DNA of 64,000 nt from Aminobacter sp. J41 (GCF_000526635.1 NZ_JAGL01000001.1:124001-188000), one strand, 5' to 3'; counted from the first letter of the stretch, positions 8,622-17,966 are shown. The notes: generated by a model not told the origin, from the letters alone. Program-made: numbers and translations.

Positions 8622-9707
8622 TCAAAGTCGCTCGCCGGTCTCGGCGTCGAAGAGGGAAGCGCGAAGCGGGTCGAAGCCGACCGTGGCGCGCTGGCCGGCG
8701 CTCGGCGCGCGCTCCGTCGCCATGCGGACCGAGAAGTCGTGGCCGGCGACCTTGGTCCAGACCAGCGTGTCCGAGCCCATTGGCTCGACCACCTCGACAC
8801 TCGTCTCGACCTCGAACGGCCAGCCCTCGCCGGTGTTGAGGCCGACATGCTCCGGCCGCACGCCGAGCGTCGCCGCGCGAGGCGACAAGTTCGTCTCCTG
8901 GAACGGATAGGTCGCAAGTGGCACGCGCAAATCCGCCGCCTCGAACACCCAGGTCCCGTCATGCTGCGCCAGCTGTCCCTCGATGAAGTTCATCGACGGC
9001 GAGCCGATGAAGCCGGCGACGAAGCGGTTCTTTGGCCGCGAATAGATCGCCTGCGGCGTGTCGAGCTGCTGGATGATGCCGCCGCGCATGACCGCGATGC
9101 GGTCGGCGAGCGTCATCGCCTCGATCTGGTCGTGAGTGACGTAGATCATCGTGTTGCCGAGCTTCTGGTGCAGGCGCTTGATCTCGACGCGCAGCTCCGA
9201 GCGCAGCTTGGCGTCGAGGTTCGACAGGGGCTCATCGAACAGGAACACGTCGACGTCGCGCACCAGCGCGCGGCCGATCGCAACGCGCTGCCGCTGCCCG
9301 CCCGACAGCGCCGAAGGCTTGCGCTTCAGAAGCGGCTCGATCTGCAGGATTTCGGCCGCCCGCGCGACGCGCTTCGCGATCTCGTCTTTCGGCACGCCGG
9401 CGTTCTTCAGGCCGAAGGAGAGGTTCCCCTCCACCGTCATCTGCGGGTAGAGCGCGTACGACTGGAACACCATGCCGATGCCGCGATCCTTCGGCTCGTC
9501 CCAGGTCACGTTCCGTCCATTGATGAAGATCTGCCCGGCGCTGACGTCCAGAAGTCCCGCGATGCAGTTCAGCAGCGTGGATTTTCCGCACCCCGACGGG
9601 CCAAGGAGGACGAGGAACTCGCCCTTGCCGACCTCGAGGTTGAGCGATTTCAGCACCTCCACGACACCGAAGTTCAGCGATACATCGCGGATGACGACGC
9701 TCGGCAT
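8622..9707 (-). CDS. Sugar ABC transporter ATPase (UgpC/MsmK type)
   Basis: The cytoplasmic ATP-hydrolysing subunit of a CUT1 carbohydrate importer, 361 residues. Walker A is GPSGCGKST (36-44), the signature LSGGQ is at 134-138, Walker B is VFLFDEP (154-160), and the H-loop is YVTHDQIEAMTLADR. A C-terminal TOBE/regulatory region follows from about residue 240, as in MalK/UgpC. It follows the MalG-type permease gene by 11 bases and powers that permease pair. Confidence 0.95.
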   Translation of the reverse strand: MPSVVIRDVSLNFGVVEVLKSLNLEVGKGEFLVLLGPSGCGKSTLLNCIAGLLDVSAGQIFINGRNVTWDEPKDRGIGMVFQSYALYPQMTVEGNLSFGLKNAGVPKDEIAKRVARAAEILQIEPLLKRKPSALSGGQRQRVAIGRALVRDVDVFLFDEPLSNLDAKLRSELRVEIKRLHQKLGNTMIYVTHDQIEAMTLADRIAVMRGGIIQQLDTPQAIYSRPKNRFVAGFIGSPSMNFIEGQLAQHDGTWVFEAADLRVPLATYPFQETNLSPRAATLGVRPEHVGLNTGEGWPFEVETSVEVVEPMGSDTLVWTKVAGHDFSVRMATERAPSAGQRATVGFDPLRASLFDAETGERL

Positions 9708-9718
9708 CGGCGGCCCTC

Positions 9719-10633
9719 CTAACCCTTGACCGCGCCGGCAGCGATGCCGCGCACGAAAAGCTTGCCTGAAACGAAGTAGACGATCAGCGGCACCAGGCCC
9801 GTCAGCAGCGTCGCCGCCATGTTGACGTTGTATTCCTTCACGCCCTGGACCGAGTTGACGATGTTATTGAGCTGCACCGTCATCGGGTAATATTCGGGGC
9901 GCGTGTAGACGATGCCGAACAGGAAGTCGTTCCAGATGCCGGTGACCTGGATGATGATCGCCACCACGAAGATCGGCAGCGACATCGGCAGCATGATCTT
10001 GAGATAGATCGCCCAGAACCCGGCGCCGTCGACGCGCGCGGCCTTGAACAGCTCCTCCGGCAGCGACGTGAAGTAGTTGCGGAACAGCAGCGTCAGGATC
10101 GGCATGCCGAAGATCGTGTGCACGATCACCAGCCCCCACAGCCCGCCATAGAGGCCGAGCTCCCGCAGCATGATGACGATCGGGTAGAGCATCACCTGAT
10201 AGGGGATGAACGCCCCAAAGATCAGGATCGTGAAGAAGACATTCGCGCCCCTGAAGCGCCAGTTGGCGAGCGCGTAGCCGTTGATCGAGGCGATCAGGAT
10301 CGACAGGATCACCGAGGGCACGGTGATGCGCACCGAATTCCAGAAGCCGCGCGAAAGCCCGTCGCAGTTGAGGCCGGTGCAGGCCTGCGCCCACGCCTTC
10401 ACCCACGGCTCGAAGGTGATCTCGACCGGCGGGGCAAAAACATTGCCCATGCGGATTTCGGGCAGCCCTTTCAGGGACGTCACGATCATCAGGTAAAGCG
10501 GCAGAAGGTAATAGACCGATACCAGCAGCAACGTGCCGTAGATGAAGACGTTGCGGCGCGAGATCGCCCGGCGCGGCCGGCGGCCTGAAGGCCCGGCAAG
10601 TTCGGCGGGGCTGATTGCGGTGACGTCAGCCAT
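9719..10633 (-). CDS. Carbohydrate ABC transporter permease (MalG type)
   Basis: An inner-membrane CUT1 permease of 304 residues with about six hydrophobic helices. The cytoplasmic EAA loop is seen as SLPEELFKAARVDGAGFWAIYLKIMLP, shown here by its key residues EELFKAARVDGAG. Its start overlaps the 3' end of the upstream permease gene by 8 bases, indicating translational coupling. It forms the channel with that protein and receives sugar from the binding protein at 11606-12835. Confidence 0.94.
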   Translation of the reverse strand: MADVTAISPAELAGPSGRRPRRAISRRNVFIYGTLLLVSVYYLLPLYLMIVTSLKGLPEIRMGNVFAPPVEITFEPWVKAWAQACTGLNCDGLSRGFWNSVRITVPSVILSILIASINGYALANWRFRGANVFFTILIFGAFIPYQVMLYPIVIMLRELGLYGGLWGLVIVHTIFGMPILTLLFRNYFTSLPEELFKAARVDGAGFWAIYLKIMLPMSLPIFVVAIIIQVTGIWNDFLFGIVYTRPEYYPMTVQLNNIVNSVQGVKEYNVNMAATLLTGLVPLIVYFVSGKLFVRGIAAGAVKG

Positions 10634-11522
10634 GGCGCTTCCTCCCGCCGAATTCGAGATAGGCCCACGGGATCAGCACGATGAGGACCGACAGCAGCAT
10701 CATGGTCGAGGCCGCGAAGCCCTGGCCGAGGTTCTGCGCCTCGAACATCATGTTGTAGACGTACTTGGCCGGCACTTCCGACGAGATGCCCGGCCCGCCG
10801 CCGGTCTGCGCCACGACGAGGTCGTAGACGCGCACGATGCCGGAGGCGATCAGCACCAGCGCGGTGATGAATACCGGCCGCATCATCGGGATGACGATGA
10901 AGAGGTAGGTCTTCCACATCGGGATGCCGTCGACGCGCGCGGCCTTCCAGATGTCCTCGTCGATACCGCGCAGGCCCGCCAGCATGATGCACATGACGAG
11001 CCCCGTTCCCTGCCACAGCGCGGCGATGAGGATGCCGTAAATGACGATGTCCTGGTTGTAGAGCGGATCGAAGGTGAAGCTTTCCCAGCCCCACGAGCGC
11101 ACCAGCCCCTGAACGCCGAAGTCCGGATTGAGCAGCCACTGCCAGACGAGGCCGGTGACGATGAAGGACAGCGCGAACGGATAGAGGAAGATCGTGCGGA
11201 AGGTGTTTTCGAAACGGATCTTCTGATCGAGGAGAGCCGCCAGCAGGAAGCCGATCGCGAGCGAGAAGATCAGCGACAGCGTGCCGAAGATGGCCAGGTT
11301 CTCGATCGAGATCAGCCAGCGCGGCGTGCGCCACAGGCGTTCGTACTGGTCGAGGCCAACGAACCGCAGCCGCGGCAGCAGGCGAGAGTCGGTGAAGGAA
11401 TAGACCACCGTCCAGATCGTGCCGCCGACGAAAACGCACAGCGCCGTCAGCACCATCGGGATCGACGCGATCTTCGCGCTGAGATTGCGCAATAGCCGGT
11501 TGGGACGCGACTGCCCAGTCAT
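10626..11522 (-). CDS. Carbohydrate ABC transporter permease (MalF type)
   Basis: The second inner-membrane subunit of the CUT1 importer, 298 residues with about six helices. The EAA loop (DEDIWKAARVDG) identifies the ATPase contact. The N-terminus is short, without the extra periplasmic domain of E. coli MalF, as is normal for this group. It lies 83 bases downstream of the binding-protein gene; the intergenic segment holds a GC-rich imperfect repeat around 11560-11605 but no convincing terminator. Confidence 0.94.
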   Translation of the reverse strand: MTGQSRPNRLLRNLSAKIASIPMVLTALCVFVGGTIWTVVYSFTDSRLLPRLRFVGLDQYERLWRTPRWLISIENLAIFGTLSLIFSLAIGFLLAALLDQKIRFENTFRTIFLYPFALSFIVTGLVWQWLLNPDFGVQGLVRSWGWESFTFDPLYNQDIVIYGILIAALWQGTGLVMCIMLAGLRGIDEDIWKAARVDGIPMWKTYLFIVIPMMRPVFITALVLIASGIVRVYDLVVAQTGGGPGISSEVPAKYVYNMMFEAQNLGQGFAASTMMLLSVLIVLIPWAYLEFGGRKRHG

Positions 11523-11605
11523 TGGCGCCTCTCGTTCAAGCCGTCAGGATTTTGGGGAGGGAATGCCGCCGGAGGAGGTCGGCATTCCCTACGCCGGCGC
11601 GGGGC

Positions 11606-12835
11606 CTAGTCAGCGCCAGCGATGATGTCGGCGAAGCGGGTCTGGGCGTCCGCCTCGCTCATCTCGGAGCTGAAGAACTCGACCATCAGATCGTTGATCT
11701 GGGTGATCGTGTCCTGGCTCAGCAGCTGCTCGGGCGCGGGAACGGTCTTGCCGGCCGCGAGGATTTCGAGGCCCTTCTTCATGCAGTCATTGGCGGCGTT
11801 GAGGTCGATGTCGCCGCGAACGGGGAGCGATCCCTTCTTCAGGTTGAAGGCGACCTGCACCTCCGGCGAGAGCATGAGACGGGCAAGGTCGATCTGCGCC
11901 TTGCTCTTTTCCTCATCCTTGAGAACCGGGAAGTAGAAGGCGTCGCCACCGGTGGCGATCACCTCGTTGACGCCGAGGCCCGGCAGGCACGAATAGTCCT
12001 TGCCGGCCACCTGACCGGCGACCTGGAAGTCGCCCTGCGCCCAGTCACCCATCACCTGCCCGCCGGCCTGGCCGGTGATGACGAGGTTGGTCGCCTGGTT
12101 CCAGTCCTGCACGTTGGAGCCCTTGGCCATCTCGCGGGCATCGCCCGCCGCTGCAAAGACGCGCTTGATTTCTTCGCCGGCCGCGGCCTCGGCGTCCTTG
12201 TCGCCATAGACCTTGTTGAAGATCTCGGGCCCGCCGAGCGAGGCCATCAGCACCTGGAACAGGCCGGCGGACTGCCACGGCTGGCTGCCGAGGGCGAGCG
12301 GGAGCTTGCCCGCCTCGCGCAGCTTCGGCGCGGCGGCCACGAACTCATCCCAGTTCTTCGGCACCGGCAGGCCGACATCCTCGAATGCCTTGTGCGACAG
12401 CCACAGCCACTGCCAGGAGTGGATGTTGATCGGCACGCAGTAGATCTTGCCGTCGACCGTGCAACCATCGAGCAGCGTCGGCGGGTTGATGACCTCGAGC
12501 CACTTGTCCTCGGTTGCGATGTCGGTGAGGTCGCGCATCAGCCCGGCCTCCACCAGCTCCTCGGCCTGACGGCCGTGATTGAACTGCGTCGCGCCCATTG
12601 GGTCGCCGCCGGTCAGGCGGCTGACGAACACGGTGCGGGCGGTCGGACCGCCGCCGCCGACGGCACCGTCGATCCATTTGTGACCTGATGCGTCGAAGGC
12701 TTTCGCGAATTCGGCGACCGCCGCGGCTTCGCCGCCTGAAGTCCACCAGTGCGTCACTTCTAGTTCAGCGGCGTATGCAGAGGCATGCAGTGCCGACGAC
12801 AAGGCGAAGGCAGCAGTCAACAACCCGTAGCGCAT
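11606..12835 (-). CDS. Periplasmic sugar-binding protein of the ABC importer
   Basis: A 409-residue extracellular solute-binding protein of the CUT1/family 1 group. The N-terminal segment (about 22 residues, ending near AYAAEL) is a Sec signal peptide. The mature protein begins LEVTHWWTSGGE, a start shared with GtsA-like glucose/mannose and related sugar-binding proteins. It is the first gene of the operon. A GGAGGAG ribosome site precedes the ATG at 12835, and a LacI-type palindrome lies 20 bases upstream. The ligand is unknown; xylo- or arabino-oligosaccharides fit the GH43 gene downstream. Confidence 0.92.
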   Translation of the reverse strand: MRYGLLTAAFALSSALHASAYAAELEVTHWWTSGGEAAAVAEFAKAFDASGHKWIDGAVGGGGPTARTVFVSRLTGGDPMGATQFNHGRQAEELVEAGLMRDLTDIATEDKWLEVINPPTLLDGCTVDGKIYCVPINIHSWQWLWLSHKAFEDVGLPVPKNWDEFVAAAPKLREAGKLPLALGSQPWQSAGLFQVLMASLGGPEIFNKVYGDKDAEAAAGEEIKRVFAAAGDAREMAKGSNVQDWNQATNLVITGQAGGQVMGDWAQGDFQVAGQVAGKDYSCLPGLGVNEVIATGGDAFYFPVLKDEEKSKAQIDLARLMLSPEVQVAFNLKKGSLPVRGDIDLNAANDCMKKGLEILAAGKTVPAPEQLLSQDTITQINDLMVEFFSSEMSEADAQTRFADIIAGAD

Positions 12836-12854
12836 CAGATCTCCTCCCCGAAAA

Positions 12855-12868
12855 CTGTAACGTTACAG
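12855..12868. promoter_or_regulatory. LacI-family operator 1 (sugar operon side)
   Basis: A perfect 14-base palindrome, CTGTAACGTTACAG, 20 bases upstream of the binding-protein start. It would cover the predicted transcription start of the minus-strand operon. An identical copy precedes the divergent LacI gene. The central CG dyad is typical of LacI-family operators. Repression in the absence of inducer is inferred. Confidence 0.85.
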
Positions 12869-12873
12869 ATCGA

Positions 12874-12902
12874 ACGATAGGGCAAGCTTTCGTAACGCGC
12901 AA
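12874..12902 (-). promoter_or_regulatory. Putative sigma-70 promoter of the sugar operon
   Basis: On the minus strand TTGCGC (12902-12897) is followed after 17 bases by TATCGT (12879-12874), a fair match to -35/-10 elements. The transcription start would fall in operator 1. The geometry supports direct repression by the adjacent LacI protein. Confidence 0.5.
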
Positions 12903-13096
12903 CACTTCGGGGGCTATTAATTTCGCGACTCGAACAAAAACGGTAACAGCAGCAATCGATCAACTCGCCTCAGACTGAGCGCATATTCTTGATTTCTAAT
13001 CGTGAATCGCACGCCTTTTGGTCCGCTGCTGTCTGATGGTGACCACGACGCGCCGGTTGATGAGCTTCAATTTTCCCTGTGCAACTGCAAAAAATT

Positions 13097-13110
13097 CTGT
13101 AACGTTACAG
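13097..13110. promoter_or_regulatory. LacI-family operator 2 (regulator side)
   Basis: A second exact copy of CTGTAACGTTACAG, 24 bases before the regulator's ATG. Its centre is 242 bases from the centre of operator 1. Autoregulation, and possibly looping between the two sites, are plausible but not shown. Confidence 0.8.
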
Positions 13111-13134
13111 TGACCGAGAGTTGGACTGCACATC

Positions 13135-14169
13135 ATGACTGATGTTGAGAAGGCCGGGGCCACGGAAGCCGCACCTCAGAGCGCCCCGCCGACGCTCAAG
13201 ACAATTGCATTCATGACCGGGCTTGGCGTGACGACCGTCTCGCGCGCGCTGAAGGATGCGCCGGAAATCGGCGAGGAAACTAAGCGTCGCGTGCAGCTTG
13301 TCGCGCGCCAGGTCGGCTACCGGCCGAACCGCGCCGGCGTGCGCCTGCGCACCGGCAAGACGAACGTCATCTCGCTGATCCTCAACACCGACGAGCAGCT
13401 GATGGGCTTCATTTCCGACATGATCGCCGGTGTCGCCGCCGAGCTTGCCGGTTCGCCCTATCACCTGATCCTGACGCCCTATTCGGGGTCCGAGGACCCG
13501 ATGACGCCCGTGCGCTATGTCGTCGAGACTCACTCGGCCGATGGCATCATCCTGTCACAGACGCGGCCGGACGATCCGCGCGTGCGTTATCTCACCGAGC
13601 ACAATTTTCCGTTCGCCACCCATGGCCGCACGCAGATGGGCATCGCGCATGCCTGGCACGACTTCGACAATCATGCCTTCGCGCTGAAGGCGGTTCGGGC
13701 GCTCGCGGCGGCCGGACGCCGGCGCCTTGCGCTGGTCAGCCCGCCGCCGCACCTCACCTACAACCGCCACATGAGCGAGGGGTTTACCGAAGGGTTGGCC
13801 GAGTGCGGCTGCACGGAAATTCCGTTCCGCGATGCCTCGATCGACCTGCCGATCGAGGAGCTCAAGGAGCGCGCCCTGCAGCTCCTTCACCGGCCAAATG
13901 CGCCGGACGGCATCGTTTGCGGCAGCGGCGCTGCAGCCTTTGCCGTCGTGTCGGCGCTCGAGGAAGTCGGTTTGCGGCTCGGCAGGGACATCGACGTTGC
14001 CACCAAGCAGTCGAGCAAGCTGGTGAAAATATTCCGGCGCGAATTGTTGACCGTCAACGAGGATTTCCGCCTCGCCGGGCGCCAGCTTGCCAAAGCCGTC
14101 AAGGCACGCATCGACGGTGTTCCCGCCGATACGCTCCAGACTTTGGCTGCGCCGGACGATCCGTCCTGA
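13135..14169 (+). CDS. LacI family transcriptional regulator of the sugar operon
   Basis: A 344-residue repressor-type regulator. The helix-turn-helix and hinge are at about residues 20-75 (TIAFMTGLGVTTVSRALKDA then GYRPNRAGVRLRTGKT), and a periplasmic-binding-protein-like effector domain fills the rest. The protein has about 18 extra residues before the helix-turn-helix. It is divergent from the sugar operon and shares the two palindromic operators with it, so it most likely controls that operon and itself. The inducer is probably the imported sugar or a catabolite. Its TGA abuts the gnd stop with no gap. Confidence 0.94.
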   Translation: MTDVEKAGATEAAPQSAPPTLKTIAFMTGLGVTTVSRALKDAPEIGEETKRRVQLVARQVGYRPNRAGVRLRTGKTNVISLILNTDEQLMGFISDMIAGVAAELAGSPYHLILTPYSGSEDPMTPVRYVVETHSADGIILSQTRPDDPRVRYLTEHNFPFATHGRTQMGIAHAWHDFDNHAFALKAVRALAAAGRRRLALVSPPPHLTYNRHMSEGFTEGLAECGCTEIPFRDASIDLPIEELKERALQLLHRPNAPDGIVCGSGAAAFAVVSALEEVGLRLGRDIDVATKQSSKLVKIFRRELLTVNEDFRLAGRQLAKAVKARIDGVPADTLQTLAAPDDPS

Positions 14170-15591
14170 TCAGAGGCCAGAGCCCCACGGGCCGTGGTGC
14201 TCGCCGTCCTGATCGATGCGCTCGAAGCCGTGGGCGCCGAAATAGTCGCGCTGCGCCTGGATGAGGTTCGCGGTGCCGCGCGCCTGGCGGAACGAGTCGA
14301 AATATCCGAGTGCCGCCGACAGTGCTGGGACCGGAAGGCCGTTGAGAGCGGCATGCGCGACAATGCGGCGAAGCGACGGATGCGCCTCCTTCATCATCTC
14401 GACGAAGTCGCCGATCAGGAGCAGGTTTTCGGCATCCGGGTCTGCCTCGAACGACTTTGCCAGCGTTCCAAGGAACTGCGAGCGGATGATGCAGCCCGCG
14501 CGCCAGATGCGCGCGATCGTGGGCATCGGCAGGTTCCACTGGAACTCCTCCGAGGCCTGGTCCATCACCGCAAAGCCCTGCGCATAAGCCGCGATCTTGC
14601 CGGCGAACAGCGCGAGCTCGAGGTCGCGGATGAAGTCCGTATCCGGCTGCGTGCCACTGGCAGCCGGCGTGCCGCCATAGGCCTTGGCGGCCATCTGGCG
14701 CAGGCCGCGCTCTGCCGACAGGCTGCGCGCAGCGACGGCGGATTCGATGGCCGTTGCCGGCACGCCCATCATCTGCGCTTCGATGGCCGACCAGCGGCCG
14801 GTGCCCTTCTGGCCGGCGCGGTCGAGGATGCGGTCGACGATCGGAGCGCCGGAATCCGGATCTTCCGTCTCGAGGACGGCAGCCGTGATCTCGACGAGGT
14901 AGGAGTTGAGACGGCCCTTGTTCCACTCCGAGAAGATGGCGCCGATGTCGCTCGCCGCCATGCCGAAGCCGTCGCGCAGGATGCCGTAGATCTCGGCGAT
15001 CATCTGCATGTCGGCATATTCGATGCCGTTGTGGATCGTCTTGACGAAGTGCCCGGCCCCGCCATGGCCGAGCCAGGCGCAGCACGGCTCGCCTTCGAAC
15101 TTCGCCGCAATTGACTTCAGCACGCTCTCGACGCGCTCATAAGCCTGCTTCTCGCCGCCGACCATGATCGACGGGCCATGGCGCGCGCCCTCCTCGCCGC
15201 CCGACACGCCCATGCCGATGAAGGTCAGGCCCGAGTTCTCGAGTTCGTCGAAGCGACGGATGGTGTCGCGGAAATTGGCATTGCCAGCGTCGATGATGAT
15301 GTCGCCGGGCGAAAGGAAGTCGCGCAGGCCCTCGATCTGCTCGTCGACGGCCTTGCCGGCCTGCACCATCAGGATGATCGGCCGCGGCGGCTTGATCTGG
15401 GCCGCGAACTCTTCGAGCGTCGCGCAGGGAACGATGTTCTGGCGCAGTTCGCCCGCATTTTCGAAGAAGGTGCCGGTTCGGGAGGTGGTCCGATTGTATA
15501 CGGCAACCGGATAACCCTTTTCGGCGATGTTCAGGGCGAGATTGGCTCCCATGACACCGAGGCCAATCAGGCCGATTTCAGCTTTGGACAT
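14170..15591 (-). CDS. gnd: 6-phosphogluconate dehydrogenase (decarboxylating)
   Basis: Oxidises 6-phosphogluconate to ribulose 5-phosphate, CO2 and NADPH in the cytoplasm. The 473-residue length is normal. The N-terminal Rossmann motif GLIGLGVMGANLALN, the substrate-binding GVSGGEEGARHGPSIMVGG and the catalytic-region HFVKTIHNGIEY are all present. The ATG at 15591 was preferred to the ATG 45 bases upstream because it follows GGAGCAGGA and gives the usual N-terminus. With rpe on the other side, pentose phosphate genes flank the sugar operon. Confidence 0.97.
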   Translation of the reverse strand: MSKAEIGLIGLGVMGANLALNIAEKGYPVAVYNRTTSRTGTFFENAGELRQNIVPCATLEEFAAQIKPPRPIILMVQAGKAVDEQIEGLRDFLSPGDIIIDAGNANFRDTIRRFDELENSGLTFIGMGVSGGEEGARHGPSIMVGGEKQAYERVESVLKSIAAKFEGEPCCAWLGHGGAGHFVKTIHNGIEYADMQMIAEIYGILRDGFGMAASDIGAIFSEWNKGRLNSYLVEITAAVLETEDPDSGAPIVDRILDRAGQKGTGRWSAIEAQMMGVPATAIESAVAARSLSAERGLRQMAAKAYGGTPAASGTQPDTDFIRDLELALFAGKIAAYAQGFAVMDQASEEFQWNLPMPTIARIWRAGCIIRSQFLGTLAKSFEADPDAENLLLIGDFVEMMKEAHPSLRRIVAHAALNGLPVPALSAALGYFDSFRQARGTANLIQAQRDYFGAHGFERIDQDGEHHGPWGSGL

Positions 15592-15830
15592 CGACGTTCC
15601 TGCTCCGAAATTTTGGCGTTTTGGAAGAATGTGCATCGGCGGTCCCGAGCGTCAACCGCTGCAGCTGCATACCAGCCATGAGGCATGACTTTCGGATAAG
15701 CTGAAAAACCCCGGTTCCCTACAGCGATTGAGCATGTTGCGGTGCAAATTAACGTCCACGCAATTTGTTGCTTCGTATGCCACCGACCCAGAGCGACGGA
15801 AGATCTGCTCAGCCTGGGTGGGCGTGGAAA

Positions 15831-17963
15831 ATGATGAGAGTCCTGAGTTGCATCAAGGACGAGCATAGCCTCGTTCTGGTGCTGGTAGCCGCTGCAGTTT
15901 GCATTGGCGGATCGGCAACGATTACCCGACTGCTGACCGATGCGTCCCGCACGTCCGGGCTGCAGAAGATGTCCTGGCTGTTCATAGCAGCCGTCGCTGC
16001 CGGTGCATCGATCTGGTGTACACATTTCATCGCGATGCTCGGCTACGAGCCCGGCACACCGGTGTCGTTCGATCCAGTCATGACGATCGTGTCCATGCTG
16101 GTGGCAATCATCGGCTCGTGCCTCGGCTTCGCCGTGGCGCTGAGCCGTATGAGCCGCGTCATGCCCGCGATCGGCGGTGCCCTCGTCGGCCTTGCTATCG
16201 TCGCCATGCACTACACCGGCATGATCGCCTACCGCGTCCAGGGCATTCTCACCTGGGACACCGATTATCTGGTGGCGTCCGTGATTCTCTCGACGGTTCT
16301 GTCAGCGCTGTCGATGCACGTGTTCATGCAGCGCCAAACCAACGAGGGCCGCATTGCCGCAACCGCCGTCCTGGTCATCGCGATCGTCAGCCTGCACTTC
16401 ACCGGCATGGCCGCCTTCCACGTCGAGCCGATGATCATCGACGGCTCCTATTCCGACCCGTCGGCGCTGCAGGCGCTGGCGCTCGCCATTGCCAGCGTCG
16501 GCATCATCATCGTCAGCGCCGGTCTCGCCAGCCACGTGATCGATGGCAGCGTGCGCGCCGAGTCGCTCGAGCGCCTGCGCGAGATGGCGATGAACGACAG
16601 CCTCACCGGCCTGCCGAACCGCGTCAGCTTCAATGACCGCCTCGACCACGAGCTGGAGCTTGCGACCGAGACCGGTGGCGAACTGGCACTGATCTGCATC
16701 GACCTCGACCGTTTCAAGGAGATCAACGACCTGCACGGCCATGCCGCCGGCGATCGCGTATTGCAGGACATCGGCCGGCGCATGAAGGCGCAGCTTGAAG
16801 ACACCGATTTCGTTGCCCGCCTCGGCGGCGACGAATTCGCGGCCCTTCACCGCTACAAGAGCAAGACGGACATCTCCGACTTCCTCGCCCGCCTCGAAAC
16901 CGTGCTCGGCCAGCCGATCAGCTTCGAGGGCAAGCAGTTCTCGCCCGGCGCCAGTATCGGCGTGGCGCTCTACCCGAGCGATGCTTCCGACAAGGAAGCG
17001 CTCATCAACAACGCCGACCTTGCCATGTACCGCGCCAAGGCCGACCTCGTGCACTCGATCTGCTTCTACGAGCAGTCGATGGACGATACCGTCCGCGCCC
17101 GCCGCTCGCTGGCGGCCGACCTGAAGGCGGCGGTGGAGAAGGGCCAGCTCGAAGTCTACTACCAAGTGCAGACCGCCGTCGCGACCGGCGAGATCCGCGG
17201 CTACGAAGCGCTGTTGCGCTGGAAGCACCCCACGCGCGGCTACATCTCGCCGGCGGAGTTCATTCCGCTTGCGGAAGAAAGCGGCCTGATCCTGCCGCTC
17301 GGCGAATGGGTACTGCGCACCGCCTGCTCGCGCGCCGCGAGCTGGACCCCCGGCTACAAGGTCTCGATCAACATCTCGCCGGTGCAGTTCGTCCATGCCG
17401 ACCTTCCGCGTCTCATCAAGGAGGTGCTCGACGAGGCCGGCCTGCCGCCCGAGCGGCTGGAGCTGGAGCTAACTGAGTCCACGATCTTCGCCGACAAGGA
17501 GCGTTCGCTCTGCATGCTGCGGCAGATCAAGGATCTCGGCGTCAGCATCGCGCTCGACGATTTCGGCACCGGCTATTCGTCGCTGGAGACGCTGCGCGCC
17601 TTCCCGTTCGACAAGATCAAGCTCGACCGCTCCTTCATGGGCGAGGCCGAGACCAGCCCGCAGGCCAAGGCGATCATCCGCGCCGTGCTCGCGCTCGGCA
17701 AGAGCCTCGACATTCCGGTGCTCGCCGAAGGCATCGAGACGCAGGGCCAGCTGTCGCTGCTCAACGCCGAAGGCTGCGACGAGGCGCAGGGCTATCTCCT
17801 CGGCCGCCCGGTCCCGCTCAGCGAGATCGTGGAATCCGGCCAGCTGCACATGACCGGCTTCGAGGCGAGCCAGCCGAAGCAGGAAAGGAAGCCCGTGCGG
17901 GTGGAAAAGACGGCTGAATCTCAGCCGGAGCCGCAGCTCGATCTCGCGCTGGCGACCGCCTGA
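15831..17963 (+). CDS. MHYT-GGDEF-EAL cyclic-di-GMP signalling protein
   Basis: An inner-membrane protein of 710 residues. The N-terminal part has about seven hydrophobic helices with MHYT-type motifs (AMHYTGM, SLHFTGM and the variant WCTHFIAM), thought to bind a metal and sense a gas or redox signal. A diguanylate cyclase domain follows with an intact GGDEF. A phosphodiesterase domain follows with EALLRW, DDFGTGYSSL and LAEGIET, so both active sites look complete. The inhibitory I-site arginine is absent (EDTD in place of RxxD before GGDEF). The start is at the tandem ATG at 15831/15834, which gives the family N-terminus MRVLSCI. Confidence 0.9.
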   Translation: MMRVLSCIKDEHSLVLVLVAAAVCIGGSATITRLLTDASRTSGLQKMSWLFIAAVAAGASIWCTHFIAMLGYEPGTPVSFDPVMTIVSMLVAIIGSCLGFAVALSRMSRVMPAIGGALVGLAIVAMHYTGMIAYRVQGILTWDTDYLVASVILSTVLSALSMHVFMQRQTNEGRIAATAVLVIAIVSLHFTGMAAFHVEPMIIDGSYSDPSALQALALAIASVGIIIVSAGLASHVIDGSVRAESLERLREMAMNDSLTGLPNRVSFNDRLDHELELATETGGELALICIDLDRFKEINDLHGHAAGDRVLQDIGRRMKAQLEDTDFVARLGGDEFAALHRYKSKTDISDFLARLETVLGQPISFEGKQFSPGASIGVALYPSDASDKEALINNADLAMYRAKADLVHSICFYEQSMDDTVRARRSLAADLKAAVEKGQLEVYYQVQTAVATGEIRGYEALLRWKHPTRGYISPAEFIPLAEESGLILPLGEWVLRTACSRAASWTPGYKVSINISPVQFVHADLPRLIKEVLDEAGLPPERLELELTESTIFADKERSLCMLRQIKDLGVSIALDDFGTGYSSLETLRAFPFDKIKLDRSFMGEAETSPQAKAIIRAVLALGKSLDIPVLAEGIETQGQLSLLNAEGCDEAQGYLLGRPVPLSEIVESGQLHMTGFEASQPKQERKPVRVEKTAESQPEPQLDLALATA

Positions 17964-17966
17964 CGC

